The notes beneath the pieces were generated by a model that saw only the letters and a list, made by a program, of their open reading frames with translations, did no database searches and was not told the DNA's origin. Shown in pieces: positions 21,570 through 32,077 of a DNA stretch of 64,000 nt (positions within the stretch are counted from its first letter, which is position 1; each line of letters opens with the position of its first letter). Source of the stretch: Davidsoniella eucalypti. Its lineage: Eukaryota; Ascomycota; Sordariomycetes; Microascales; Ceratocystidaceae. The position numbers and the translations under genes were made by a program. The DNA lies in the NCBI GenBank assembly GCA_004009845.1, contig RMBW01000116.1, positions 1 through 64,000 of the forward strand. Direction: 5' to 3'.

Positions 21570-22755
21570 GTAAGAGACTAAGGCCTGATAGTATTAGCCA
21601 CGGCATGCCTTGCTACTAGGTTTTGACTATAAATAGTGACCGACACCCTTTGGATATTAGTCTTAGTGTGGGTATACATGGGTTACCACCTAAGTTACTA
21701 ATAGCATGTGCTGATTCTTAACGTGTTGATTGATGATAATGATCTAGTGAAGGTAACGGTGCCTGCGTACCGTTGCCGTTGCCTAAATACATGATTCTGC
21801 TAAACGCCGCCCGTATGCGGACACGTGACCGTGACCCACATACCATGGACATCATAGTATACTCTGACGGATCAAAACTGGAAGATGGACGAACTGGATG
21901 GGGGTTTGCCATATATCAAGGTAACTGGCTAGTTGATAGATAGCGATGATCCCTAGGAAAGAATCATGAAGTCTTTGATGCCGAGATAGTGGGTGCCCTG
22001 AATGGCCTGAAACTGGCCCTTCAGGCCCCATGCACACATCTCGCAAAGAACATGTTATTCTTGACAACCAAGCAGCATATGCTTACCTCTTTCCCGGCTC
22101 CGCACCAACAGACACCAGCCAAGCCCAGATCTTAGAGTTCCACTCTCTGGCCCAAACTTGACCGGATAGACGACAGTGCCGCCATGTCAAAGCTGGACAA
22201 GTCACCCCAATATGGGTCCCTGGACATTGGTCAATGAGATAGCAGATTCTCTGGCCAAGGAAGGCGCTACTTTACCCCCACCTCCAAACCTGCCTCCCTC
22301 CATTGCTCATGTCAAACGAGCTGCTCGGAGTCGGCTTCAGGAGGAGTACACCGACTGGTGGACATCCTCTGCCCCGACAACTCACAAGGACCTGGGCCGG
22401 CTGCTGGCCGCCCAATCACACCACGGAGACTTTGTGGACTACCCACCTTCGCCTACACCATGCAAACTTTACAGATTCATGTTCTTGTGGGAAAAAGAAG
22501 GACCCACTACACTTCTTCTTCTGCTGGAAGGGCAAACGTCTGTCAAAGGTTTTCTCATGAAGACCGTTTCACATTACCATAGACAATACCCTATCCACAC
22601 AGGGGCCATTGATTTCTGCTTTCTGTTCTTTCTTTTATAATTTTCTGGACCTTCTATTAGGAGGGTTTCTTCGAGGGCCATTAGGGTCTCTCGACGTCTA
22701 ACGATCCACTAGGGTCGGATCCACACATAAAGACGTAAAATGATAAATAAATAAA
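21570..22755 (+). mobile_element. Degenerate LINE family C with RNase H remnant
   Basis: From 21844 the plus strand reads a typical LINE RNase H beginning (YSDGSK...GWGFAIYQ), then in other frames FDAEIVGALNGLKLALQA, DNQAAYAY, and from about 22200 VNEIADSLAKEGA. Stops and frame changes separate these blocks. The 3' end has the family C tail GACGTAAAATGATAAATAAA also found at 11235. Only the RNase H part survives. The 5' limit is not clear; it lies near the end of the inverted-repeat arm. The coding decay makes it older than the family B copy at 5771-6626. Confidence 0.8.
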
Positions 22756-23232
22756 TATGAACATATGGTACTCTCTTCTTGCCAGTGCTGTCATTGATAT
22801 CCATGTCCTTCCACAGTTTGTATGTACAGTATTCTTGACTCAAGCGTATGTATGTACTAATATTGTATACTTCACATTGCATTTCATATTTCGCCACATT
22901 TATATGGCATTTTCTTGATGTCTTAACACTGTGTATTCTCTTAGACGACGTGCTTTTCACTCCTTAAATAGCCATGTACATACAGTGTATAGCAACTTTG
23001 GCTAACCCAAGATAGCAAAATGAGGGCTCATAAGCTCACAATAGACAATGGTTATAATTTGTGTTTGGTACATACATTTATGTAGTAATGGTAGCCTGAA
23101 TGCATACCATCATGTTCCCCATGCCCTTGAACATCATCATGGCGAGTTATATCTGCACAGTCATGTCTTACATGCTGTCCTTTTCGTTGGCGTTTGATTC
23201 TAGCGACCAAGTCTATGAAAAGAAAAAAACTC
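22756..23232. other. Short AT-rich spacer between two LINE remnants
   Basis: No gene or RNA is recognised. The sequence carries many TATGTA-type motifs and separates the family C remnant from the family B tail. Confidence 0.4.
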
Positions 23233-23402
23233 TGATTTCTATACATGATGATGATGATGATTATGACGATTTTATTTATAGTCTAGAGATTTATCCAAGA
23301 GCTCCTTTTCGACTCCGGGCGAGGCCGTGTTTTCTGGCACCAATTTTGTATGTTCCGTATCCGGGACTGCTCAGACTAGTCTGGCATCCTTATGATTTCT
23401 AT
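23233..23402 (-). mobile_element. LINE family B, severely 5'-truncated, with TSD
   Basis: The insert 23243-23392 matches the 3' end of the element at 5771-6626, including the blocks CTCCTTTTCGACTCCGGGCG and GTATCCGGGACTGCTCAGAC, and has the ATC-repeat tail. Flanking repeats TGATTTCTAT lie at 23233-23242 and 23393-23402. Only 3' untranslated sequence is left. Confidence 0.85.
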
Positions 23403-23682
23403 GTTTTTTCATACAGATAAAATTACATATATATAAACAGGGTTATCAATAACCCTAAGAATTCAAACATAGCAAGGTTCAGCAACACAAAACGATGAAG
23501 GAGAAGCAAACATAATTGAATATTAATTACTACTGTACAAACAGAAGACTATCGATGAAAACCTCATGATGGCAGATCTAGCGTCTGTCTTTTGTTTGTC
23601 CTGAAAAATGCCTTAATTGCCGTAATCACCTACTGAATGTAAACCCACCATTGCATCGTAGACTAAGCTTTTCTTGAAGAAC

Positions 23683-24372
23683 TTAGTTGCGAACAACTTG
23701 GACGAGAGTAGTGGGGATCGGGACTCCGGCGCTAGTTCCCTGAGGAGTAGATACACCGGTGCCAGTGCCGTAAGCGAACGAATAGCCAGTGCCGGTACCG
23801 AAAGGAGGCAGACTGGCAGTAGCACCCATGGTGGTGTGAGGGGGAATGAAACCACTCGGGATGTCGACATGATCACGCTTGTCGTTGTGGGTGATAAGGA
23901 GACCAGTGCCAGTTCCCTGCGGAGGAGAAACACCAGTGCCAGTACCATAAGCGGGTAGAATACCAGTACCGCTACCATATGCGGGTAGAATGCCAGCACC
24001 GGTACCATAGGCGGGTAGAATGCCAGCACCGGTACCATAGGCGGGTAGAATGCCAGCACCGGTACCATAGGCGGGTAGAATGCCAGTACCGGTACCATAG
24101 GCGGGCAAAATACCAGTGCCGGTACCGACATGTTTGAGATGTTGGAAATCTACCTGAATGGCCTGGTAGGTTTTGCGGTAGCGAGCGCTAAGGCGAGCGA
24201 CGGGACTAGCAGTAGGGCTAGCAGCTCCAGTACCGGTGACAATGACGCCAGTGGCAGTGGGGAGAGTCGAGTTGTATTCCCCGAAACTACCACCGGTAGG
24301 GAGTGAGATCCCAGTGCCGGTAATGGCTATAACGGGGGGAAGAATAGTAGCGATGGAAATTGAAAGCTTCAT
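23683..24372 (-). CDS. Small secreted-type protein with 10-residue tandem repeats
   Basis: 229 residues from the ATG at 24370-24372. The first 20 or so residues (MKLSISIATILPPVIA...) look like a weak secretion signal. Residues 83-152 are seven tandem 10-residue units of the type GTGTGILPAY (variants GTGAG and GSGTG, with the last unit ending VSPPQ). Two further units recur at about residues 192-211. The rest is rich in Gly, Thr, Pro and Ser, with a short basic stretch (RLSARYRK). There are no cysteines, and no dibasic Lys-Arg site separates the repeats, so a Kex2-processed repeat peptide is not supported. A predicted 66-nt intron (24373-24438, GTTAGT...TACTAAC...CGCAG) ends exactly at the ATG. 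I do not recognise a family. A wall-associated or effector-like role is possible, but a chance open frame is not fully excluded. Confidence 0.6.
   Translation of the reverse strand: MKLSISIATILPPVIAITGTGISLPTGGSFGEYNSTLPTATGVIVTGTGAASPTASPVARLSARYRKTYQAIQVDFQHLKHVGTGTGILPAYGTGTGILPAYGTGAGILPAYGTGAGILPAYGTGAGILPAYGSGTGILPAYGTGTGVSPPQGTGTGLLITHNDKRDHVDIPSGFIPPHTTMGATASLPPFGTGTGYSFAYGTGTGVSTPQGTSAGVPIPTTLVQVVRN
23917..24126 (-). repeat. 30-bp coding minisatellite, 7 units
   Basis: In-frame 30-bp units (plus-strand form GGTACCATAGGCGGGTAGAA plus TGCCAGCACC) encode the GTGxGILPAY repeats. Adjacent units differ by only a few bases, implying recent expansion. Copy number may vary between strains. 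Confidence 0.85.
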
Positions 24373-24825
24373 CTGCGTGGAAGTTAGTACCAAGATAGAC
24401 AATTGTCGAGAATGAATCTCGAAATATGGCTAACTAACCGTTAGAAATGGTATGGTTGGGTGAGGGGCTTGAAGTGTATATCGAGTGTGATTAGAGTAGA
24501 TCGAAGTTTGAGAACAAGAGGGAATCAAAATTAAAAACAGAGCGGCCAGTCTTGGTTTATATAGTAGTCCCAATATTCTTAGAATGGTGATTACCGAGTC
24601 AAGAATGGTCTTTGTTTGTTGATTGTGTGTGTGTATAAATATTTGAAGTAACTTCTGGCAGAAATATGAAGTCTTAGACCTAGGTAAACAAACCAGAAAT
24701 GAAAACAACGAAGTAGATACTTGATAAGTCTATTGGGAACTTAGTCAGCCATAGTATGAGCTACATGTAGCAATATTATATTTTGTTTGTTTACTTTATC
24801 TACTAGATGTTGAGTGATAGCGTGG
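24373..24825. other. Spacer between the repeat-protein gene and the RRT8-like gene
   Basis: Holds the predicted 5'-UTR intron (24373-24438) and promoter side of the repeat-protein gene and the 3' flank of the RRT8-like gene. Nothing else is recognised. Confidence 0.4.
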
Positions 24826-26137
24826 CTAGTTTAGAGCAGTTTCCGGTTGGACCATTCCCACCTTCTTCTTTTCGATATCAGCGGCCCAGAGAGCAGCCCC
24901 AACTGTAGTATGCGTTAGTATGGAGGTCAATTATGAGCAGATCATATTCAAGAGTGAATCTAGAGATAATGTACTGACCCATTGTTGTGTAGCGAAAGAA
25001 TATGGAAGCGAAGGGAATGATAGAGAGCAAGCTATCAATAAGTGAGAAACTGTCGCGATAAAGAGTTAGCTACATATCCACAAAAGTAAAGATCGGTACA
25101 TGTGTCAAACTTACGCGCCATACGAGCCGCTGTTGGCTCTGACAAAGGAGTTGATGTAATTGGTATCCCATTTCTTCAGCTGGAAGTACTACATGATTGG
25201 ATTTGTTAGTTGAGCCTCTAGTGGAGTGGAAGTACTTGATTGACGTGACTTACGCGGTCATGATGTTCTCCTCCGGCTTCTCGAGCTACATCGGTTTGTT
25301 AGGCTTCAGGACTAGTCTTGGTGATACATATTCTAGCACATACCTTGCATTATCAGCGAGACCGCCGGACCTGCGATAGGAATCATATTAAGAGGGAGAT
25401 AAACAAGACGGCGGAACGCGGTTTCTAGGCTGAACATCCTGAGCGGAGATTTCCACACCGAGCCCAAACGGCCTAGAACATTCTGAGAATCTCCATTGAC
25501 CGGAGGCTTAACTACGCGGCCGTTATTGACGAGTTCGGCATGGCCCCTCAACACCAAAGTAGCATCGAAAAGATCAACCAGCGGATTGGGGAGAATATAG
25601 GTCATGGCGATGCTCTGGATTATGGTCCCGCTGAGTGTGAGTGTCGATATTGTCGCGGAAATGATGGCAAGTGGTCCAGTTAGGAAGAACGCAACGGCCA
25701 TAGTTGGGATCCAAACGACGCTAAATGTAAAGGCAAGAACAGCGCCAGACAGCAGGATCAAAGAAGGTAAATTTCGAATGAACGGACGCCATAGTGAGGG
25801 GTGTGTCGCGAAGTAAATTATACCCTATATCGTCAGCAGTCGTCAGTTTCGTGATACCTACATGGCCTGTATATCTTTACTTGCCTTGAAAGGGTAGATC
25901 CATGCCCAACTAGCCTTCGCCTGTTTGTAGACATGAACGGCCCCATCAACATCAGCCTTACTGGAGTTGGTTTCGTAGTTAGAGCCTGAGATCGAAATCG
26001 CAATAGAAATATACTTCGCCTTACATAATGTTGGTGACGCGCGATGCAATATTATTTGCCACCCGACGCCGAACGCCTGGATTTTCTTGGTGGCCCGGCT
26101 GAGAAGCCGAAACGGCAGCTGAGGAAGAGGTACTCAT
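24826..26137 (-). CDS. RRT8/LDS-like membrane protein (lipid-droplet/spore-wall family)
   Basis: Seven exons assembled by eye: 26137-26025, 25960-25885, 25824-25344, 25285-25254, 25188-25115, 25049-24979 and 24902-24826, giving 307 residues in one continuous frame. The second intron (25825-25884) uses a GC-AG donor (GCAAGT); a GT donor three bases further gives an immediate stop. Hydrophobic segments include ILLSGAVLAFTFSVVWIP and AFFLTGPLAIISATISTLTL in the third exon. A typical family segment RLVYLPLNMIPIAGPAVS precedes QAREAGGEHHDRYFQLKKW. The layout matches fungal RRT8/LDS1/LDS2-like proteins, which in yeast associate with lipid droplets and outer spore wall formation. The C-terminus (DIEKKKVGM) is short and polar. 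Family assignment is from memory of these motifs; the exact role in this fungus is unknown. Confidence 0.8.
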
Positions 26138-26782
26138 GATATATGAAAGACTATTTCGCGCGAACAATAACGATGATAAGGTGAAGGACAACTAGAGAGA
26201 TTTAAAGACAAGTAGTAGATGTGTAGATCGAAGCATTCAAAGCGATGAATACATCAATCGTTCGTCTTTATAATGCGGCTTGACGGAATCTACAATTATG
26301 ATGTCAAGTCCGGAGCTTCTTGAACTAAAAGCGTCCTTCATTCCTTGGTCATTTTCTGTTTTTGTCTTTTTGTATGGGAAAACGGACACTACTTAAACGG
26401 GAAGTCCAAGGAGCTATAAGCCAATTACAGAATAAGTCGCCCCACAATTGATGACACCTTGAGCAACTTGAAGAAGCAGTTAGAATTTTACATTAAGGTG
26501 TTGATTGACCTTTTTGAGATCCATTTATCAGTTGTAAACATGAGAGTAAAGAGATCACGATCTACGACATAAGGCTTCAATATTTGGATTTAACTCATTT
26601 ATATTTTGAAACTATTACTGCGGAACACTTTTTAGTTGCTTTTGTATGTTATCTCTTCGTCATAATCAATCTCATCCATATCCAAACACATATTCATCGA
26701 CAAATTTCTGTTGCTAATCACTGCCAAAAGCCCGCCTTTTCTCACCGCCATAGCCTTCTCATCAAGCCCGGCCTTCTCATTT
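26138..26782. other. Intergenic spacer
   Basis: Between the RRT8-like start and the end of the pseudokinase-like gene. Both genes are on the minus strand. The stretch should contain the promoter of the former and the terminator of the latter; no specific element is recognised. Confidence 0.4.
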
Positions 26783-29623
26783 CTAGAATTCGACATCATC
26801 ATCACTGCTATCCTCGTAATCAGAATGCAAAAACGCATCCTTGGCGATGGGTGTCTCTTTTGATCCATGGAGAGCCGCCCGGCTGAAATCGATGACGGAC
26901 ACACAGCTCGATTCGTAGCAATATTTAAAGCTATCGTCTTGGATCATCTCGTGAGTGACTCCGAGAGTGTCGAGCTGCCGTATAGTCTCGTTCAAGCCAG
27001 TATAGATGTTTATTCCGTCGGGGCAAACATAGTCACACATGCCTATGTTCGAGGTCAGCATCATGTGCGTGACCCTTCTTCCGGAACGCGTTCGGTAGAA
27101 TGGCTTGTTGCGGCTCAGTCGAATACAGCCGAGAAACACGGGGGCTAGCGAGCCCTGGACTGGCTGAATAGCCTCGTAAATGCGGCGTTCGTGTACCAGA
27201 CGGTTCACTTGGTAGTAATCAACACCTTTGCCAAGAACCGTGTACCCGTAGCCTGGAACAGTAGCCTTGAATAGGGTGCCGTAGACGCCTCTAGGCGCAG
27301 AGATTTCGAGTGACTCGACCGAGGCTAGGAAGTTCCCAAGCTGGTGCTGAATCAGACGGCATGCTGACCGAGATGAGATACAGTGCTTAGGCCCATAAGC
27401 ACGATGCAGAGAGTAGTTGGGGCAGTTAGGGTCGAGATCCTTCTTTGTATGCAAACCGACAAGGCATTCTTGAGTGCAAAACTGCTCGCACACTGGGAAA
27501 CTAGTAGGTTCATCACTATCGTCAAAGCTGAGAGGAGTTAGGTCACGGAACCGCTTGCGTTTTTCCCTGCTCTCCTCCTGTGAGGCAATAGAAAGGCGAC
27601 GCTTGCGATCCGAGGCTTCAATCGACTGGATGACTTCGTTACCCTCCTGGTCCACCTCGTCGGTGATGATCTCCAGATCATCAATGTACTGTCCAGCAGC
27701 GATCTGCTCGGCAATGATGGGGTTTACAGCCATGATATCATTGAAGACTTTGCCGCCAATTCTCATCATATCGCTGCTGAAATCGTAGTCCCAGATAGTC
27801 TCCTTTCTAGTAGTCGGAGCCGGCTGGCCTGGCCGTTTGATGATGCATTTCTGCGCGCCAAAGTTACGATATCTTCTCCCATCAGAGCCCCATCTGGGAT
27901 CATCAAGGTCCTCAATAGGGCTTCCATCCGGATTGACGGGGTCTCGGAATAGATCAAACACCTCAGTGAAACGTGGAGCCTTCTGCTTAGCTCCACGAGC
28001 TTCGGCCTCGGCGAACGTAGTCACACGCACCTGCTGGGGCTCTATGTCGTCGTCGATATTGGTGCCTTGGAAGCACATGAGGGACTTGGTCTGAGCATTG
28101 ATCCAGTCCTGGTTCTCGATTGGCTGGCTCATAGAATCCAACACAAACGTTGCCAGGTGAGCGGGAACGTCATTTAACACAGGCCGCAGGTCAAGGTTCA
28201 TGGTGTCCGTATCGGGATCTAGCTCAAAGGGTCTAACAAGATGATAGAAGAGGGTGCTGGCATCATTGCCCTCGATGTGTAGGAACAGAAAGAACTCGGG
28301 CGATCCAAGATAGCCACGGTGGACGCCCGAGGTGATCATATAGTCGAAAATATCGGAGAGGGCAGCACCCAGCTTGAGGCGCGGAGAAGCGAGAGCATCA
28401 TGGCCGTTCTGCTCATCCGCGAAGTCGCCGTTGTAGATTTCCATCATGAGATCCTCAATCTCGTTGTTGTTGATCAGCTCTTCGATCTCTTGTAGTCGCA
28501 GCTCATGTGGCGCAACATGCTCGCCAACCAAGAACGGAGTCTCGGTCTCGACGTACTGATAGTAATGCTTGTAGCGGCGCTGCATCAAGTAGGAGCAAGG
28601 GCCTACTTTGCCATCGGGTGGAGGCACAGTATATGGAGGAATGCGAGGTTTTCTGTGGCGACGGATCATGGTTTTGACTGGGGGCGAAATACTGCTCTTT
28701 TTCAGCTCAAGCGATAGGAACTGATCGTTGCCATCATCGCTGCTCTTGGGGGTATAGACGGCATCCTCGCCATCATAGCTCGAAGAAGCATCAGAGTGGC
28801 CATCATACGTGACGGCGTCGTTAGTGCCAAACGCATCACTGCTGTCAAGTGCAGTGGGATGGGCAGCTTCGTGCTGCTGGCGAAGCGTTTCCGCCTCTTC
28901 GTTCTCTCGAACTACTACCTCCTGGTACTTTTGGACTATCATAGTAGCAGGCTCGAAGTAGCACAGACGCATGAATATAGTGGCATCGGGCTCAGAGTGA
29001 ATCTGCTCGGGAACATCGATAGCAGCCAGGATACTATCCTTCTCAGAGTTGAAGCAGTACGTCCAGTCCTTGTTTCCAGGGGCTCCGGGGTTTCCCTGGT
29101 TTCCAGGAGGCACCAGCATCTTGAGAATGTCTTCGCGCCATTCGGAGTGCATGCGGGGATAGTCGTTCCAGCGGCACAGTCGGGTAGGGAAGACACGAGC
29201 GGCGATATCCCGAGGGCCGCTTTGTAGACAGAAGTAACGACCAGTAACCATGTTCAAGCGCGGAAAGACGATGGCCATGACCTGGCGCTCGTAAGTGACG
29301 AGCGTATTATCAATGGAGCTCGAGCGAAACCTCAGAAAGCGGAGCCTAGTCATCTCCTCCTTGGTAAGCGGCATATCGTACCAAATATCCCGTCCCAGGT
29401 AGCACTGGTTGTCCCGAGGATCGTCAACCCGCTTCGGTTTGGTTACAATGCTGCTAGGGTTTGCCATGACGTAGGGACCAAGGGTATCCTCGTCAAGGGC
29501 CGGAGTAGGGGTGGTAGTGGGAGCAGGAGCAGGCGGGGTCTTGGACGGGTGAATAACCACGGGAACTACCAGAGGGGCCTTGCCAAGCAAGGCCGCCCCG
29601 TCTTCAGAGACAACAGGGTCCAT
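26783..29623 (-). CDS. Diverged paralogue of the fusion protein; nuclease and kinase motifs degenerate
   Basis: Single exon, 946 residues. It shares the layout of 18834-21428: an N-terminal RWNDYPRMHSEWREDILKML block, a nuclease-like domain, CTQECLVGL...CPNYSLH, and a C-terminal kinase-like domain. Aligned by eye, key residues are changed. EFKAPHKL is here EHVAPHEL (E368, V370 replacing Lys), and the Gln of ITQLFHYM is Asp424. The catalytic loop HGDIRLQN is HEMIQDDS (Met893 in the Asp position, Ser898 in the Asn position), while DF of DFG remains (912-913). The N-terminus is Pro/Thr-rich in place of the coiled coil, and an acidic DSSDDDVEF tail ends the protein. The frame is fully open over 2.8 kb, so the protein is probably kept under selection as a binding or scaffold protein rather than an enzyme. 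It lies 5.4 kb beyond the duplicated arm. Confidence 0.8.
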   Translation of the reverse strand: MDPVVSEDGAALLGKAPLVVPVVIHPSKTPPAPAPTTTPTPALDEDTLGPYVMANPSSIVTKPKRVDDPRDNQCYLGRDIWYDMPLTKEEMTRLRFLRFRSSSIDNTLVTYERQVMAIVFPRLNMVTGRYFCLQSGPRDIAARVFPTRLCRWNDYPRMHSEWREDILKMLVPPGNQGNPGAPGNKDWTYCFNSEKDSILAAIDVPEQIHSEPDATIFMRLCYFEPATMIVQKYQEVVVRENEEAETLRQQHEAAHPTALDSSDAFGTNDAVTYDGHSDASSSYDGEDAVYTPKSSDDGNDQFLSLELKKSSISPPVKTMIRRHRKPRIPPYTVPPPDGKVGPCSYLMQRRYKHYYQYVETETPFLVGEHVAPHELRLQEIEELINNNEIEDLMMEIYNGDFADEQNGHDALASPRLKLGAALSDIFDYMITSGVHRGYLGSPEFFLFLHIEGNDASTLFYHLVRPFELDPDTDTMNLDLRPVLNDVPAHLATFVLDSMSQPIENQDWINAQTKSLMCFQGTNIDDDIEPQQVRVTTFAEAEARGAKQKAPRFTEVFDLFRDPVNPDGSPIEDLDDPRWGSDGRRYRNFGAQKCIIKRPGQPAPTTRKETIWDYDFSSDMMRIGGKVFNDIMAVNPIIAEQIAAGQYIDDLEIITDEVDQEGNEVIQSIEASDRKRRLSIASQEESREKRKRFRDLTPLSFDDSDEPTSFPVCEQFCTQECLVGLHTKKDLDPNCPNYSLHRAYGPKHCISSRSACRLIQHQLGNFLASVESLEISAPRGVYGTLFKATVPGYGYTVLGKGVDYYQVNRLVHERRIYEAIQPVQGSLAPVFLGCIRLSRNKPFYRTRSGRRVTHMMLTSNIGMCDYVCPDGINIYTGLNETIRQLDTLGVTHEMIQDDSFKYCYESSCVSVIDFSRAALHGSKETPIAKDAFLHSDYEDSSDDDVEF

Positions 29624-32077
29624 TGTGAAGGGAAAGCCGTGCTGTTCCTGGTCTTGTCAGGATTTTCTTTTTTTTTTTTGTTGGTCTTGGGTAGAAACTG
29701 ATACCTCAAGAAAGACGGACGAACAGAAAGAAGTAGTGTTGCTATGGTAGGAAAAATAAGATTGTGTAGGATAAATAAGAATAGACAAGATATAAAGATA
29801 GGTCAGAAAAAAAAGATGGGGTTTTAGTTTTTTTTGTATATAATATTTCAAGGTGGGAAGTAGCCACAGCCTAAGAGATTGGCTTGAGAAGTGATAGATC
29901 TTGTAGAGCTTGCTGGAGCGTAGATGGGATAAACAGAAGAAGGGGGAAGAGAGAGAGAGAGGGAGGGAGAGAGATATATGCCTTTTGTGAATAACAGCAA
30001 GAGAGCACAAGAAGAAAAGAAGAAGAAAAAAGCCACAGCAAGTCTCGCCTTATCCTGTACTAGCTGCTATTTTTTTTTACTTTTCTGCTATCTTTTCATC
30101 ACTTAGTGTCTGTCCCGTCGTTCGAGATGGTGGAACTGCAGTCATACAGACCATGACTGTCTTTTTCTCCATGAATTTACAACAATTACATCGTCCGAGG
30201 GGGGGGGGGTGCGTGTAGAGAAAGGGCAGCTTTTCCGGGCACGATGGCTGCCCATATCATGCAACGCAACTGTATGGTGATGGAAAGGTTAGTGTGTGTA
30301 TAAAGCGAGCGTTAGTGGCCAACAAGAGCCAGCTAAAAAGGCTAAACCTCGTGACGAACGCCTCGGGCAAAGTCCAGCTTATGACGCCGCGGACACAGAA
30401 TAGGCTAGCCTATCGCCAAGTACTGTGTGTATTGCACGCTCGGGCAACAACCTTTCGAGATAAAAAGGACGTAAAATACGGGAAATTGTAGGCCATGGGA
30501 TTGTGATTTGGATTGGTGGCCTAATATGCATATGCAGTGTATCTGTAGTTATACATATCCAGCACATCATGGAGGGTGAAAGTACGCAAGCTGAGCCTGG
30601 GGCATATCACTTTCTTTTTTTCTTTTGCTTTTTTTCTTATATTACAATCACCCAGCCTGCTTCCCTATTTTGTTTCACAACGGCCCAGGGAGAACAGAAA
30701 ACCAAAAAAAAAAAAAAAAAAAAAAAAAAAAGATACGTCCGATATAACGTGTTAGTTTCTGAGACGGCCGTCTGACAGACCCCCATCGACGGCTGTCTAC
30801 AATACATTGTATAGAAACGCATCCGTGACGATTCCCGGGAACTATAGTATACATTTCTAGACTGTTCATATCACGGCGTGGTCAGAAGGCCAAAGGTTGG
30901 AGCAGCCTCAAGTCTCCGTGCAGGCCGACGGACTAGCCGTGACGCCGGTTTTCAGCCGATCCTGGCTCCGGACGCCTTAAACAGAAACTACCAAACACTG
31001 GCTGTGGCTTATTCATTGTCTTGCGTTTTAGTGCTCGTTTGCGTTTTTGTCATCTGTGTCATTTTGCTGCAGAAATCTACTAGTGGCTCGATAAATACGT
31101 AAGAGAAAGGGAAAAAAAAAAGAAAATACAGCAGTTCTTTATCTTTGTCACTCGGAAATCATTTCCTATATGGAAGATATGATTCTCCATATGTGATATG
31201 GGCGTCATGGAGTCTCGTATTGGGCCAATTTCCTCAAGCCACCTGAGACACAGCATCAGGCATCTCTTCGCTGTCTATGTGCAGTACTTCGAGCCGGCTC
31301 CAACCCCTCCTTTGCTCCCAACCTTATCTTTTTCTCGTCTTTACTTTGAACAGTGTTGAGACGCCCTTCTCCAGTGACTTGTTGTCAAGCCGCTTTTGCC
31401 TTCGTATTTGCCCAGAAACTAGCATGTCGTGCAACATCCCGTTGAGTGGGATGCTGATATAGAGAAATAAAATCCAAAAGCTTTCTATTAAAAAAACGAA
31501 GCATGCAATGAAACTCCCGTTTGGTATACCTAGCAAGAAAGACTAAATCGATACATAAAACAAAATAAAAAGCAGTAACAATGATACATACAGGTCTCTC
31601 GGTACTCTGTTAGTTCGCCAACCGGAAACTCAGCAGTAACAACAACAGCCGCGGATAATGAATGATTGAACGAATGAATTGAAATTCTGATCTGAATCTT
31701 CTCTTAACGCTGAGGCGTTTGTGTCTCCGTTTGTTTTGATAAAGCTGGCTCGGGAACATATTCTTATTCCGGAAATGAAGCACCATTAATAGCATCAGTG
31801 GCTTTTATTACCCTGTCTGCCACTGCTTGCTGTGCTTGCTTATGCATGTGTGTGTGATATGGCCGGCTGACTGCTTCTATGGCTCCGCATACGCATCCGT
31901 GTCTAGCCTATCACCGTCGCGAGCACCGACATCTTGGCTTCCACAGCACGCGCTAAGGGTGTATCATTCGAGGCTCCTTCGGGTGCTGTTTTTGCCAGAG
32001 TCTTGCGTCCCCCCTCACCAGCGTTCTCCTGTTCTCGTCGTTCTTTCTCTCCTGCTGGCTGTGGTTGTGGTCGTGGT
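29624..32077. other. Intergenic region, 2.4 kb
   Basis: No convincing gene. The first 400 bases are the promoter side of the pseudokinase-like gene, with GAGA-rich simple sequence at about 29,940-29,980. A G run occurs at about 30,200. Short frames at 30,294-30,491, 30,878-31,102 and 31,827-32,108 have no recognisable content. Confidence 0.4.
30704..30731. repeat. A28 homopolymer
   Basis: Twenty-eight consecutive A. No flanking duplication or family A core is seen, so it is not called as a retroposon. The length may be imprecise in the assembly. Confidence 0.7.

Noticed and set aside
30704..30731. Poly(A) run as another retroposon tail
   Set aside because: No family core and no flanking target duplication were found.
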